Shown here piece by piece: positions 11,901 through 24,611 of a DNA stretch of 64,000 nucleotides; the first letter of the stretch is position 1; the number at the start of each line of letters is the position of its first letter. The position numbers and the translations under genes were made by a program. The stretch is from NCBI GenBank assembly GCA_903813345.2, contig CAIIXF020000012.1:17679520-17743519 (forward strand), in the 5' to 3' direction. The notes under the pieces were generated by a model. It was not told the DNA's origin. It was given only the letters and a program-made list of their open reading frames with translations, and did not search any database. Origin of the DNA: Owenia fusiformis. Lineage: Eukaryota; Annelida; Polychaeta; Sabellida; Oweniidae.

Positions 11901-14900
11901 AACAACCCGCATGCTGCAACCAGCGTGACGTAAGACTGGACCGAAAATTGACATTTCGTCTAGAGGGCAATGTAAATCAGAGCTTTACGGCAAATTAGAT
12001 ATTCAATATCTCTCAATTAGAATGACTAATCAACAAGTGCTTGGTAGGGAAAATGTAAAAATATATCCTCACAAAGTTCTCACTAATTAGCAAATAACAT
12101 GCTGCTACCAGCGCTACGTACGATTGGTCCGAAAATTGACATTTCTTCTAGAGCGCAAACTGTATCAGGGATTGAAGACAAATTAGATATAACATATATC
12201 ACGAATGGGAACACCATCCATTAAATCTTTTGAAGAACAAACGTAGCAACATATTCTGAAACGTCTCTCAAATAGCAAAGGAAGATATAGTACCAGCGTA
12301 AAGGACGACTGGTCAGAAAATTTACATTTCGTCTAAAGCGCAATGTAAATCAAAGCTTCATGACAAATAAGATGCTCAATATCTCAAGAATACAACGACC
12401 ACTCAACAAGTACGTGGTAGAGCAAATGCAAAAATATATACTTTAACGTCTACGAAACTAACAACCCACGTGCTAATACCAGCGTGACGAAAGGCCGGTC
12501 CTAATATTTACATTTCGTCTAGAGTGCAATGTAAATCAAATAAGATACTCAATATCTCACGAGTAGAATAACGACTCAACAAGTCATTGGTGGTTCAAAT
12601 GCAAATATATATAGGCCGGTCCGAAAATTGACATTTCGTCTAGAGCGCAATGTAAATCAAAGCTTTATGACAAATAAGATACTCTCAATATCTCATGAAT
12701 AGAATGACCACTCAACAAGTCCTTGGAAGGGCAAATATATTAACTTGTGTGTAAAAAATGTAAAAATGTATCCTCAAAAATCTCATTAATTAGCAAATAG
12801 CATGCTGCCACCAACGTTACGTACGACTGCTCCAAAAATTGACATTTCGTCTAGATCGCAAAGTTACTGTATCAGCGATTTAAGACAAATTTCATATAAA
12901 TATTTCACGACCAGAAACACCAGTCATTAAATCTTTCGTAGAGAAAACGTAGAAACATAAACTGAAACGTCTCACAAATCAGCTGAGAACTAGCTAGTAC
13001 CAGCGTGACGTACGACTGGTCAGAAAACTGACATTTCGCCTAGCGCGGAATGTAAATCAGAGCTTTATGTCAAATTAGATACTCATAATCTCATGAATAG
13101 AATGACCATACAACAAGTCCTTGGTAGAGCAAATGAAAAAAATATATCCTTACACGTTGCTCAAATAAGCAAACATCATACTCCTACCAGCGTGACGTAA
13201 GATCGCCCCAAAAATCGACATTTCGTCTAGAGCGCAATGTAAATAGATCCTACAAATTAGATACTCTATATCCTATGAATAGATTGACCATCAAGTCCTT
13301 GGTAGGGCAAATGTAAAATTGTATCCTCAATTATCTCACTAATTAGCAAATACCCTGCTGCCACCAGCGTTACGTAGGACTGGTCCGAAAATTTACATAT
13401 CTTCTATAGCGCAAACTGCATCAGAGATTGAAGACAAATTAGATATAAAATATATCACGAAGGGGAACATAATTCATTAAATCCATTAATGAGCATACTT
13501 ATAAATAAATACTTAAACGTCTCACAAAATAGCTAAGGACTACCTAGTAGCAGTGTGACGTACGACTAGTCCGAAAATTGACACTTCTTTTAAAGTGCAA
13601 ACTGCATCAGCGATTTAAGACAAATTAGATATAAAATATTAAAAGAACGGAAACATAAGTCATTCAATCTTTCGTAGAGCAAACGTAGAAACATATTCTG
13701 AAACGTCTCTCAAATCAGCAAAGCACGAGCTAGTACCAGCGTAAAGTACGACTGGTCAGAAAATTTACATTTCGTCTAAAGCGCAATGTAAATCAAAGCT
13801 TCATGACGAATAAGATACTCAATATCTCAAGAATACAACTACCACTCAACAAGTACGTGGTAGAGGAAATGCAAAAATATATACTTTAACGTCTCCGAAA
13901 TTAACAACCCACGTGCTAATACCAGCGTGACGAAAGGCCGGTCCTAATATTGACATTTCGTCTAGAGTGCAATGTAAATCAAAGCTTTATGGCACATAAG
14001 ATACTCAATATCTCACGAATTGAATAACCACTCAACAAGTCATTGGTGGTGCAAATGCAAAAATATAAACTTTAACGTCTCTTAAACTAACAGCCCACAT
14101 GATGCCACCAGCATGGCGTTAGATTGGTCCGAAAATTGACATATCGTCTAGAGCGAAATGTAAATCAGAGCTTTATGACAAATTAGATACTCATAATCTC
14201 ACGAATAGAATGCCCATACAACAGGTCCTTGGAAGAGCAAATGCAAAAATTATATCCTTACACGTTGCTCAAATAAGCAAACATCATACTCCTACCAGCG
14301 TGACGTAAGACTGGTCCGAAAATTGACATTTCGTCTAGAGCGCAATGTAAACAAGAGCTTTGCAACAAATCCTACAAATCAGATAATCTATATCTCATGA
14401 ATAGAATGACCAATCAACAAGTTCTTGGTAGGGCAAATGTAAAATTGTATCCTCAAATATCTCACTAATTAGCAAATACCCTGCTGCCACCAGCGTTACG
14501 TACGACTGGTCCGAAAATTGACATTTCTTCAATAGCCCAACTGCATCAGAGATTGAAGACAAATTAGATATAAAATATATCAAGAAGGGGAACATAATTC
14601 ATTAAATCCATTGATGAGCCTACTTCAAAAGAAATACTTAAACGTCTCTCAAAATAGATTAGGACTACCTAATAGCAGTGTGACGTACGACTGGTCTGAA
14701 AATTGACACTTCTTTTAGAGCGCAAACTGCATCAGCGATTTAAGACAAATTAGATATAAAATATTTAACGAACGGGAACACAAGTCATTCAATTTTTCAT
14801 AGAGCAAACGGAGAAACATATTCTGAAACGTCTCTCAAATCAGCAAAGGACGAACTAGTACCAGCGTAGAGTACGACTGGTCAGAAAATTGACATTTCGT

Positions 14901-16080
14901 CTACAGCGCAATGTAAATCAAAAATTCAAAGCAAAGCTGACAAATAAGATACTCAATATCTCACGAATACAACGACCACTCAACATTTCCTTGGTAGAGC
15001 AAATGCAAAAATATATGCTTTGACGTCTCTCAAACTAACAAATTACATGCTGCTACCAGCGTGACGTAAGATTGGTCCGAAAATTGACATTTTCTCTAGA
15101 GCGCAATGTAAATCAGAGCTTTACGACAAATTAAATATTCCATATCTCTCGAATATAATGACTAATCAACAAGTCCGTGGTAGAGCAAATGTAAAAATGT
15201 ATCCTCCAAAATCTCATTAATTAGCAAATAGCATGCTGCCAAAAAAAATTTTTACGACCAGACACTCCAGTCATTATCCTTTGTAAACGTAGAAAAATAT
15301 ACTGAAACGTCTCACAAATCAACAAAGGACAAACTAGTACCAGCGTAAAGAACAACTGGTCAGAAAATTGACATTTTGTCCAGAGTGAAATGTAAATCAG
15401 AGCTTTCTTACAAATTAGATACTCATAATCTCACGAATAGAATGACCATACAACAAGTCCTTGGAAGAGAAAATGCAAAAATTATATCCTTACACGTTGC
15501 ATTAATAAGCAAACATCATGCTCCTACCAGCATGACGTAAGACCGATCCAAACGTTGACATTTCGTCTAGAGCGCAATGTAAATCAGAGATTTGCGAAAA
15601 ATCATACAAATGAGATACTCTATATCTCATTAATTAATGACCAATCAACAAGTCCTTGGTAGGACAAATGTGAAAATGTATCCTTAAACATCTCACTAAT
15701 AGTCAAATATCCTGCTACGACCAGCGTTACGTACGACTGGTCCGAAAACATTTCTTCTAGAGCGCAAACTGCATCAGAGGTTGAAGACAAATGAGATATT
15801 AAATATATCACGAATAGGAACATCAGTCATTAAATCTTTTCGAAGAGCAAACGTAGCCACAGATACTGAAACGTCTCACAAATCAGCAAAGGACGAGCTG
15901 GTATCAGCGTGAGGTACGACTACTCGGAAAGTTGACATTTTGTCGAATGGGAACATCAGTCATTAAATCTTTTCGAAGAGCAAACGTAGCCACAGATACT
16001 GAAACGTCTCACAAATCAGCAAAGGACGAGCTGGTATCAGCGTGAGGTACGACTACTCGGAAAGTTGACATTTTGTTAAT
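11900..16080. repeat. Satellite array, about 24 monomers of about 186 bp
   Basis: Each monomer carries a ccagcgtgacgtacgactgg block, gaaaattgacatttcgtc, agagcgcaatgtaaatc, an aatatctcacgaatag stretch and caacaagtccttggtag. The first block recurs near 11921, 12109, 12293, 12479, 12811, 13001, 13187, 13364, 13549, 13737, 13922, 14108, 14295, 14490, 14676, 14861, 15056, 15339, 15528, 15721, 15904 and 16036, with damaged monomers near 12613 and 15240. Monomers fall into types that recur in order, for example gtgacgtaagactgg, then gttacgtacgac, gtgtgacgtacgac and gtaaagtacgac. Neighbouring types differ more than same-type monomers 1.1-1.4 kb apart. No coding capacity. Confidence 0.95.
15821..16078. 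repeat. Recent 133-bp tandem duplication at the satellite edge
   Basis: The segment starting catcagtcattaaatctttt at 15821 is repeated from 15954 with essentially no differences. Its period of 133 bp is shorter than the monomer, so it arose by a separate event that cut across the monomer. Confidence 0.85.
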
Positions 16081-17480
16081 ATACCTGTGTCACATTCTAT
16101 CATGAAATTGTTTGGGAAACCTGACATATTCAAAGCATGGTACAATTTACGTGCCACATGGTTGCATGCTGAGTGACGGCGGTGGAAAACCCCAGTGGCG
16201 AACAAAGGTGCGTTATCAGAGGAGTGACCCAGAGTGACAAGTTATACATTGGCCTAATGCACTGTTATAATATCACTGAATATGACAAAAATGAATAACA
16301 ATAATCAGCCATCAATATGGCATCAAATACATCTGGAAAGACTTTAGGCGACCAAAAATTCAATAGCTTGACAATCTTTGAAATGACGTTAAAAGTTCAA
16401 TTGACAGTGGCGTCTTATTGAAAAAGAATCTATTAAAATCATAAAATTAGGAATTTCGTTAAAATAATTTTATCCCATGTTGGAAATTGTCTCCAGAATA
16501 AAATATGAAAATTTCAATAAGAATGGTTGTTCTTTTGGAAATATAGAGTAAAAACACGACTGCATCATCCAACCTGTCCGGGGTACTAAGTTTAAACAGA
16601 CTATCCATTTAACAACGTGGAATAACATTCCACAGTGTCACATAAAACACACAGTCTTTCATGTTCTGGAAGTCTTTCAAAGCGCCCAGTCTCTATACGT
16701 AATGGTGCCACACCGCATCTAGTCCATGGTATGGCTCATAGATATTACAAATCCGTGGCACCATATATGCATAACGACATTTGAACCGATATTTAGGGAG
16801 GGGCATATGTCCTTATGCTTTTAAAATGCCATTTGGTAAAAAATATTAAGGCTTTCGGGTCGCATTATGTCTGTCATCACAAGAGGTCAAAAAACGTGAA
16901 ACTTTTCATGCGCATTTTAGTGCATTTTATGAGACTCAAATTGTAAATCGAAACTTATATATAATTTAAAGGATTAGGATTACATAGAAATATAATACTA
17001 TTTTAACGTAAATGTCATTTTTCAATTAGTGCATTGCACTAGGGTACTTTTCAACGTTTTATTATTTAGACAGAGCAGATGTGACCAAAGTATGCGAAAT
17101 ATTCAGAAAATCTATAATTAGTAACATATTTGTTTTGTACTTATAGAAACAATATATTCACGGAAATATTTCTTGCGTTTTCAAGGGTCAAACAGCGGAT
17201 TATTGTTAATGATATTCAAAACGTAATCAAATAAAAATATAAAGGATGTATCATTTAAATAATTAATCTAATTTTGGTATTGGAATGTTTACATTTTTAA
17301 ACTAGATGATTTGCATCGAGGAATAAAGAAGGCGCAGTCAAATGCGTCGCAAATATCATAGTGTCACAATGCTGTGCTCCCACAATAAAATAACCATGCA
17401 ATGTTGTAAGAAAGTAAACATTGAATGCATTTTAATATATTTCAGTTTTAATTATCGATTGTTTTATAAATGAGAACGCT
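16081..17480. other. No gene seen
   Basis: AT-rich sequence to the right of the satellite. No ORF of substance and no repeat recognised. Confidence 0.4.
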
Positions 17481-17489
17481 AGAATGATT

Positions 17490-17800
17490 GATTAAGAAAC
17501 CAGAAATCAACTTTCGTGGTTGACGAGTGACTATATTCAGGACGATTTGATGCAGTAGAGCAAGATTTGTGAAATTCAAGATAGTAATTTAGTTTTTTTA
17601 ACTGTCCCTTGCGAAGACAAGATTTAGTTTTTGTTTCGATCATAACTTGACAAATGTTCGTTCTATTCTAAATGTAAATTTATAAGTGAGAGCCATACTG
17701 TCATTAATAAGAACCAGAAACCAACCTTCGTGATGGATGAGTGACACCGTTAGAGACGATTTCATTCAGCAGGGCGAGATTGTGAATTATACGAAATTAA
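17490..17800. repeat. Diverged direct repeat, two copies about 210 bp apart
   Basis: The phrase aagaaaccagaaatcaac followed by gagtgac and gacgattt at about 17490-17580 recurs at about 17707-17795 as aagaaccagaaaccaacc with the same following words. Confidence 0.6.
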
Positions 17801-18690
17801 AGGTACTCATTTATATTTTATTTCATTGACTATCTATATTTTATCATCTGTGTTCACGATATGTATCGTTGTTCCAAGGTGTGACCCTATCAATCATATC
17901 AACTCACCCATCGCGTGCAAAGTCCCGATTGGAATTGGGAGAAATTTATAGTGTTGCACACATCCAATCTTTCAGACGAGCATCCGATATTTAAAGACGA
18001 CATCGAATCATTTTTTGTAAGACCGGTTCTCTCATTTTTTCAGCAATCCAACATCTCTCGTTTCCGATCTTTCCATTCGAGTTTTAGGAAGCTATTGATA
18101 CTTCATTTTCTAATTTGTAACTTTTTATCAAATCAGGCATTATTCATTTGTGCACAAACTCTATGTCGCCAAAGCCATGCGAATTGCACTTTTACGAATT
18201 GTTGTGAGTGTTGTAAGATACATTTTCCTTTCACGTTGTATATTGATTTGGGATAGTTGGATTTTCTTTCCATTTGGCAATGAGATCTTAGACATTTCAT
18301 TTTCCTGCTATGTTTTGTCATTTTTGGTCTTTCGCATTTGGCACTCGTGCGTACATATTCATGACATTTTGGATAGAATTTTGGACAAAATGGCTACTCC
18401 CAGGCTATAATTCGTTTGTCTTTATATCGGGTATTGCTAGAAAAACTAGTTTCTGGGTGAAATTATATGTCACATATGAAGGAGGTAAGTTAATTTATAC
18501 TTGAATACCATGTATTACTCATTTCTGAGTAAATTCTATGCTGAAGAAGTAGTGAAGAAGTTCAATATCATTGTTAATGTTTTATGTGGAGTGGTAGTCA
18601 TTGTCCCTGGGTCGTTGCTGATTGTGAGTACTATCCATACACTTTATTTTAGGGGAGTACACGTTTCTTTTAACTTCATTCTATATTCTG
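17801..18690. other. No recognised gene; short hydrophobic ORFs only
   Basis: Plus-strand ORFs at 17915-18256 and 18150-18410 are rich in Phe, Ile, Leu and Cys, as T-rich DNA tends to translate. They show no domain and overlap one another in different frames. Confidence 0.35.
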
Positions 18691-18696
18691 TATAAT

Positions 18697-19237
18697 CACT
18701 GCTACCCACCTAGTTACACAGACGTATCGTCAGTGTATCATGGCGGAACTACTTCCGGGACTAGGTTTCGGTAAGATTTTTTATTTCCCGATTTACACCT
18801 ACTTAAAAGTCACGTTGTGGATAATAATTTGCCTCGAAGTTAAGGAAGATAGTCTTGTTTGAGAATGTGTCGATGGTTTTAGGTTTTATATGTTAACAAA
18901 GACACAATTCAGGTATTTAGTCCCTCGCTTTTGTTACACTGACGAACGACCAATATCAGTGTACTATTGGCAATATTAATGCCGGTCGTCAGTGTAACAA
19001 AAGCGAGGGACTAAATATGTGAAATGCGTCTTCGTTAACATACCAAACCTAAAACCATCGACACATTCTCAAACTAGATTATCTCCCATAACTTCGAGCC
19101 AAATTATAATCCACATCGTGACTTATAAGTAGATGTAAATTGAGAAATAAAAATATCTTACCAAATTCAAATCCCGGAAGTAGTTCAGCCATGATACACT
19201 GACGATACGTCTGTGTAACTAGGTGGGTAGTAGTGAT
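18697..19237. mobile_element. 541-bp foldback element
   Basis: Two arms of about 245 bp lie around a short centre near 18965. Shared words include ctacccacctagttacacag, cgtatcgtcagtgtatcatg, aaaaccatcgacacattctc and tagtccctcgcttttgttac, each with its reverse complement in the other arm. The outer ends read atcact(g/a)ctacccacc. There is no ORF, so it is a non-autonomous element. Arm divergence is modest. Confidence 0.9.
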
Positions 19238-19352
19238 CATATTTGAAATTTTATAAAAGGTATTCCTTTCAAATAGTGCACTCTGTGATGCTATATTGTT
19301 TTTTTTATGTGAGGCGCATCCTATAACGTTTGATTAATCCAAGTTTTTATGT

Positions 19353-19762
19353 GCACGCTGTCCTAACTTCGACCGTTAATTTGAATTTTTGACCTACCGG
19401 ATGTTTGAAAATCAAGGATTATGAGTCTCATTCTGCACCGTTTTTCTTCAAACTTGTTCCATTCAAAGCATAACAAAAATCCCTTTCTGATGGTACATTA
19501 TTCTCTTAATAAGAGACCCTACTTCCAGCGGCATTTTGGTCCCCAGCTGTAAGAAGGCCTTCCGACAGCTGGGGACCAAAACGCTGCGTGAACGAGGGAC
19601 TTTTTACAATCAAGTAATGCACCGACAGAAAGGCAATTTTGTTTTGCTTTTAATGATATAAGTTTGAAGAAAAACGGTGCAGTATGAGACTCGCAATCCT
19701 TGATTTTCAAGCACCTGGTAGGTCAAAAATTCAAATTAACGGTCGAAGTTAGTACCGCGTGA
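19353..19762. mobile_element. About 400-bp foldback element
   Basis: The arms meet near 19557 in the perfect inner stem ccccagctgt / acagctgggg. The strongest outer match is ctaacttcgaccgttaattt (from 19363) with its complement ending at 19752, and weaker pairing continues about ten bases further out. A minus-strand ORF across the right arm is a by-product. It lies about 115 bp from the preceding foldback but is unrelated in sequence. Confidence 0.88.
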
Positions 19763-21371
19763 TGTGGAGTATGAGTTTTTTTGAGTGCATTTTATACAGT
19801 ACCACATAATAAGCGAGGAATATACTATACTGAAGAAGTTGTTATATCAGTTACGATTTATATGTGAGGTATTCGTGTTTGTGAGTATATTCATGAGGCT
19901 ATTATGTTTTTGATTTTTCATGTGAGATGTTACTTTTTTGCGAATGCATTATGTTAGGCAATATTACCTGTGATTTATAAACGAATTATTAGTTCTATAT
20001 AAGAGCTTTCATGAGAGGATTGGTTTATGCGAGTGAATCCAAATGCTATAGTCACTGACTTTTATTTGAGGTATTTTGTTTTGTTTAATGAACAGTGTTC
20101 CTTTTTGTAAAATAATTTCTGGATTTTGCGACCGTTTAAGTTTATGTACTCGAGATGCTGAAGGATGTGGGGATTATTTTAGGCATTGTCAATTAAATTG
20201 CTAAAACTGAAGGCTTTAGGTTTGCAGTGGGATGCTGACCCTTTTAAACGTTAAACGAATTATAATATCTCTCTCAAAGCATTAAGACCAAATTCTAAAT
20301 ATTGTATATCTAATATACTATTAGTATTGTTATGAGTATTGGCTCACAATTTGTATTTTTATTCAATTTGTGTTGCAATGACTCGAGTATTATGAGGTGC
20401 TACTTGGTGTAATGGTCTGGGAATGATGTTTATACTTAGCTCGTGGGTCGGGAGGGATTGATAGACGTTTGACTTTGGGATTGCTAGTGTTTCTTATGTC
20501 ACCACCAAGAGTGGTATGACATATTGTTATAGTTTCCAACATAAAGTCCATTGACAGTACATATTCGGCGTTCGGTGTATGTAACGAATATGCGTTGGCA
20601 TTTTGCATGTTAATGCTTTGATATTCCCTTATATTAGTATACTCTTGAACACATTCCATTTGTTGCTGTGCCTTTTCCATTTCCACTTGTGCGTTCATGT
20701 TACTTCAGAATTCTGATTTTTTATTAATGTGTAACAAACAGTATAATATAACAACAATTATATTTGTCACTGCGATGCATTTCATCGATTCATTTTTACA
20801 TTATTGCCGACATTTCTCAAAGATCCATGTAGTCAAATGTTGAAGATATGGTCCTTATATAAGCAACCAATTCATGTTCAACCATATGCAACAATTTTCA
20901 ATCGCAGACGGTATTAGACAAGGAAGAACAACGAGTCTCCCTTTATTGGCAATTGACCCCTGAATACGGCTGTCCATATCTCAAAATGCATTACAACTAA
21001 TTTAGTAAAAAACTGACATATTATAACCATATGTTATTCACAGGTAATAAAGGTGCCAATATATTGATTGCTTCACCAATATCTCCGAAACGACATAAAA
21101 TGTTGAAACCTTGATTTTTTATATATAAGGTATTTCAAGGAACACATACCGCAAAATTATAGCCAAGAAACTTGATGTATATATTAAAAATATTTTCATG
21201 TGATTTTCTTTTAATGTTTGTACTTTAAATCATGAAAAAAATACGAAAAACGTTTTACACGTTTTTTGACCCCTGATAATGACATGCATTATTCGGCCTA
21301 AAAGCCCGCCGTATTTATCACGGCTATACAAAAATAAAACGCGGGACACATGTAGGTATCTAAATATAAGC
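19763..21371. other. No supported gene; possible 3' region of the LINE
   Basis: AT-rich sequence. A minus-strand 102-codon ORF at 20390-20698 has a Gln/Met/Asn-rich start and no recognised domain. At 20495 the words tatgtcaccaccaagagtgg and gacatattgt resemble 3930-3962 in the 3.3 kb element. A palindromic phrase (gccgtgataaatacggc) lies just 3' of the reverse transcriptase at 21307-21326. Confidence 0.4.
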
Positions 21372-23015
21372 TCAAATATCATTATGCAGATATGGTGCCA
21401 CCAACTCCTTAATTAGACGTCCTAGAAATTTCATACCGTGGACTAATCTGACTGAAGCAAATGCCCGTCGACACGAAAGGGTTATGTCAGACTTCAAATA
21501 AGCCTCGGGCTTTGTATCAAGTTTAAATGTGCGGTATGTCCTAAGCTTGTTTCTCTGGCCGGGTGGGCGTTGACCATCATTCCAAATGTTTCGGTGCCAA
21601 TCTTGTGAAGCCTTTATCCGTAGATGGGAAGCTATTTCGTCCTTCGAAGTGTCAAATGGTACTGCTAAATCCGAAGTTAATATTTTGTTAAGGTTAAAAA
21701 ACCAGTTATTATGTTTACGAGTAGTTCCAAAGGATAAATTCCAATTATACACTCGCCTTGTAAGCCTTGTCTCGTCGAGAGATAGACAACGGTCCCTATA
21801 ACGAACTGCTGCCAGTATCTGCCATTCATATGGAGTAGTCCATCCCATTTCAGCACGGACGGCTAAGTTAGGCGCATATTTCCCCAGGCCAAGGAAAACG
21901 CGACACGCCCTGTGATATACTGCATTGATACAAGCGTGTTGCTTGAGACCCCAGATTTCAGAACCATATTCGAGCACTGGTCTAACTAGGCTGTTGTATA
22001 ATTTAGTATAACAATCGAGTGGCATCCCGCACATGACTTTGTATTTAGCTATTAATAAGCCCAGCGCTCGACTTCCAGCAGCCGCCATTGTTTTCGCCAT
22101 GGCACTGTAGTCAAGGTATTCATTGATCCATACGCCTAAGTATTTATACTGGGCTATAGTGTTTATAATAGAATTTCCAAACGTAAATATTGTGTTAGAC
22201 CTGGCGATTCGTCGCGGTCGGTAATGAACAATATTTGTCTTTGTAATGTTAACGGTTAATCTCCAATTTTTGCACCAAATTTCGAGAGCGTCGAGCATAC
22301 TCTGAAGTCCTGATTCGGTGTTTGATATCAGAGCTACATCGTCAGCGTACATTAGAATAGACACCTGTTCACCGTCCATGTCGACACCTTCGCCCAGGGC
22401 CTTGATGGTGTCCACAAGATCGTTGATAAAGATGTTAAACATTAAGCACGACGTTAAACACCCCTGTTTTAAACCAGAGTCTATTGTGAAGTAGTCAGTA
22501 AAGAAGCCGTTAATATTGACACAACTTCGTACATCCCGGTATAATGCTTTGAGCGCGCCCATGTAGTTTCCGTCGATCTTAACTCCAAGTTTCGCTAACT
22601 TGTACCACAACAGATCCCTGTCGATACGGTCGTAGGCTTTCTGCGCGTCGACGTAGCATATATAGGTACTCCTGCCCTCCTTAAGCCTATTTTCAATGAT
22701 AGAAGTAAGTGTAAATATGTGATCAATACAACTTTTATTTTTCATGAAACCGTTTTGTTCATCGTGTATAAGTCCATTTTCCTTGCAAAAATTTGCCAGC
22801 CTATCGTTGAGAATCCAGCAGTATAGCTTACAGACAGAAGAAGTCAGGGTTAATCCTCTATAAGTTAATGGATCCCCGGGAACAGTACTTGATCCCTTCG
22901 GTATCGGGATTTTCACGCAGTCATTCCATGCTGTCGGAGTTAATCTGTTGCGAAAGCAGAAATTAAAAAGCGATGTGAAGAAACGTCGTGAAGAAACGTC
23001 CATAATAATGGGCAA
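21372..23015 (-). CDS. Non-LTR retrotransposon reverse transcriptase (LINE), 547 codons, 5'-truncated element
   Basis: The ORF reads through the reverse transcriptase fold without a stop. Visible are RNRLTPTAWNDCVKIPIPKG with YRGLTLTSS (fingers), CYVDAQKAYDRIDRDLLW (first catalytic Asp), LKQGCLTSCLMFNIFINDL, and the catalytic YADDVALI box, followed by a thumb-like region and a long C-terminal part (KYLGVWI, LVRPVLEYGSEIWG). These blocks and their order are typical of LINE proteins that copy their RNA at a nicked genomic target. Upstream (23016-23410) I find no endonuclease domain, so the insertion looks 5'-truncated or the endonuclease is lost. The chosen ATG is only the first Met in the open stretch. 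The clade is not resolved. The open frame implies a young insertion, though this copy is probably not autonomous. Confidence 0.85.
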   Translation of the reverse strand: MPIIMDVSSRRFFTSLFNFCFRNRLTPTAWNDCVKIPIPKGSSTVPGDPLTYRGLTLTSSVCKLYCWILNDRLANFCKENGLIHDEQNGFMKNKSCIDHIFTLTSIIENRLKEGRSTYICYVDAQKAYDRIDRDLLWYKLAKLGVKIDGNYMGALKALYRDVRSCVNINGFFTDYFTIDSGLKQGCLTSCLMFNIFINDLVDTIKALGEGVDMDGEQVSILMYADDVALISNTESGLQSMLDALEIWCKNWRLTVNITKTNIVHYRPRRIARSNTIFTFGNSIINTIAQYKYLGVWINEYLDYSAMAKTMAAAGSRALGLLIAKYKVMCGMPLDCYTKLYNSLVRPVLEYGSEIWGLKQHACINAVYHRACRVFLGLGKYAPNLAVRAEMGWTTPYEWQILAAVRYRDRCLSLDETRLTRRVYNWNLSFGTTRKHNNWFFNLNKILTSDLAVPFDTSKDEIASHLRIKASQDWHRNIWNDGQRPPGQRNKLRTYRTFKLDTKPEAYLKSDITLSCRRAFASVRLVHGMKFLGRLIKELVAPYLHNDI

Positions 23016-24360
23016 TACTTACCTGAAGATAAAAAAGACGATATGATTCAATGATATGATTTGACAGAACGTATACGTAATTAAATCTCGGCACATGAAA
23101 AAAAAAGTTTCCTTTTACTTACATCAATACTTAAAATAGCAGGTAGATGAGGCGATAATTTAATTAATAGTTAGTTAATTTGCGATCGGCCGCCGTTGAT
23201 TTAGCACGTTATTTACGGTCTTTGTACTCGGCCTATACGACGTCCTTGATTCTCAAAGACTGTGAGACGCTTAACTTTAGTGGTAGTAATTCATACCGTT
23301 TGACTTATATTCAAAATCAACTAACTACATTTGATTTAGCAAGGCTAAACCCATTGTCCTGGGAATTGTCTTTATCTTTGTCGGATCATTCAGGTGAGAA
23401 ATTTATGACGTAATTCAATTGTTCTCTCCGCCAACGGATGGAATTGGATGCCGATATTTTCTCAAAATACAAGGTACTTTGACTGAATACCCTGACTACA
23501 ATTTTTGTAATCTTTTTACAAAAAACTAACATAAGCATAATCATATTCCAAATAAAGAAATGTTGAAATTTAATTTAATTTTCTGTAGATTGAGATCTCC
23601 CGAGGGTAAAGCAAGTGCATGGTTTTCCCATATGATTACATGTTAAATATGACAATTTAATCAGCATAGGCTCCTCAAAAATACGATCTTTGAACCTTGC
23701 TTACTATATCTAAACTTATTTTTTTCTGTTTAAAATTTCTACAGCATATAAACACCACTTGTTTACATACACTGTGCGATTTTCAGGAAAATCTATCGAG
23801 GATTTTTTTTGGCTGACGGACCAGGTCCCACCTTAAACTGCCCCTCGGGCAGCTTTGACATGTTTGCAGTCTTGCTGGTACTTTACGCTGTCACCTCTCT
23901 CAGGTGTGCAACACCTGAAATATCAGTATTTCAGGGCAGCTCTAAAGTTAACTTTTCTTCATATAAAATCAATGGAGAATGGATTTCCGTTTTACTTTAA
24001 GCCCCAAGTGCAAATAAATAAATATATGATATATTATATATTCTTACGTTATTCATGTCTCACTGATTTGAGGGAAGCATAAATTTGTAGTTTTCACAAA
24101 TATTGTGAGTACTTTCCTTATGAATCGATGTGTTCATTGAATACAAGACAGGCTAGTGATTTTCAGGCAAAAATATGCGTAACACTGTCAGAATCACTTA
24201 TTTTTCGATTTAACAAGGCAATAGCATATTAAGATTTGTGCAAATAACGCGTTTGCGGATACATGAAGTAAGGATATATATTATGGTCAGCAATATAAAT
24301 TACTTACATTTACATGTGACAGCAATTTCATAACCTTTATCAACCTACCTCTCGAGTTTT
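23016..24360. other. No gene seen
   Basis: Short plus-strand ORFs at 23180 and 23809 have no recognised domain. A small perfect stem, ctgcccctcgggcag, lies at 23839-23853. No endonuclease domain for the neighbouring LINE is recognised. Confidence 0.4.
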
Positions 24361-24611
24361 CCAAAAAGACGTCTAAATCGTTTGAAAAAACACGTCCGGG
24401 ACAATCTCCACTGTTAACACTTGGTCACCGTGGTGTATGGTCAACGCCATTTGTCGCAGGACCACGTTGCATCTGCTTTTGTATCTTGAAAAAACTACGC
24501 CCTCCGTGGGAGACCGTACAGCGACCGTGATTCACCGTTTAAAAGACCGCACGGCAACGTTAACCGTGGTCTTTATGTCAACAAAATTCGCCGTGCGGTT
24601 GCCGTAGGAAA

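Noticed and set aside
18150-18410. Hydrophobic plus-strand ORF that could look like a membrane protein
   Set aside because: T-rich DNA gives Phe/Ile/Leu runs in several overlapping frames. No signal peptide plus domain logic is visible.
20390-20698. 102-codon minus-strand ORF 3' of the LINE reverse transcriptase
   Set aside because: No recognised domain. Part of it comes from a repeat shared with 3930-3962.
23180-24082. Short plus-strand ORFs next to the LINE
   Set aside because: No domain, no splice support and no similarity to an endonuclease that I can see.
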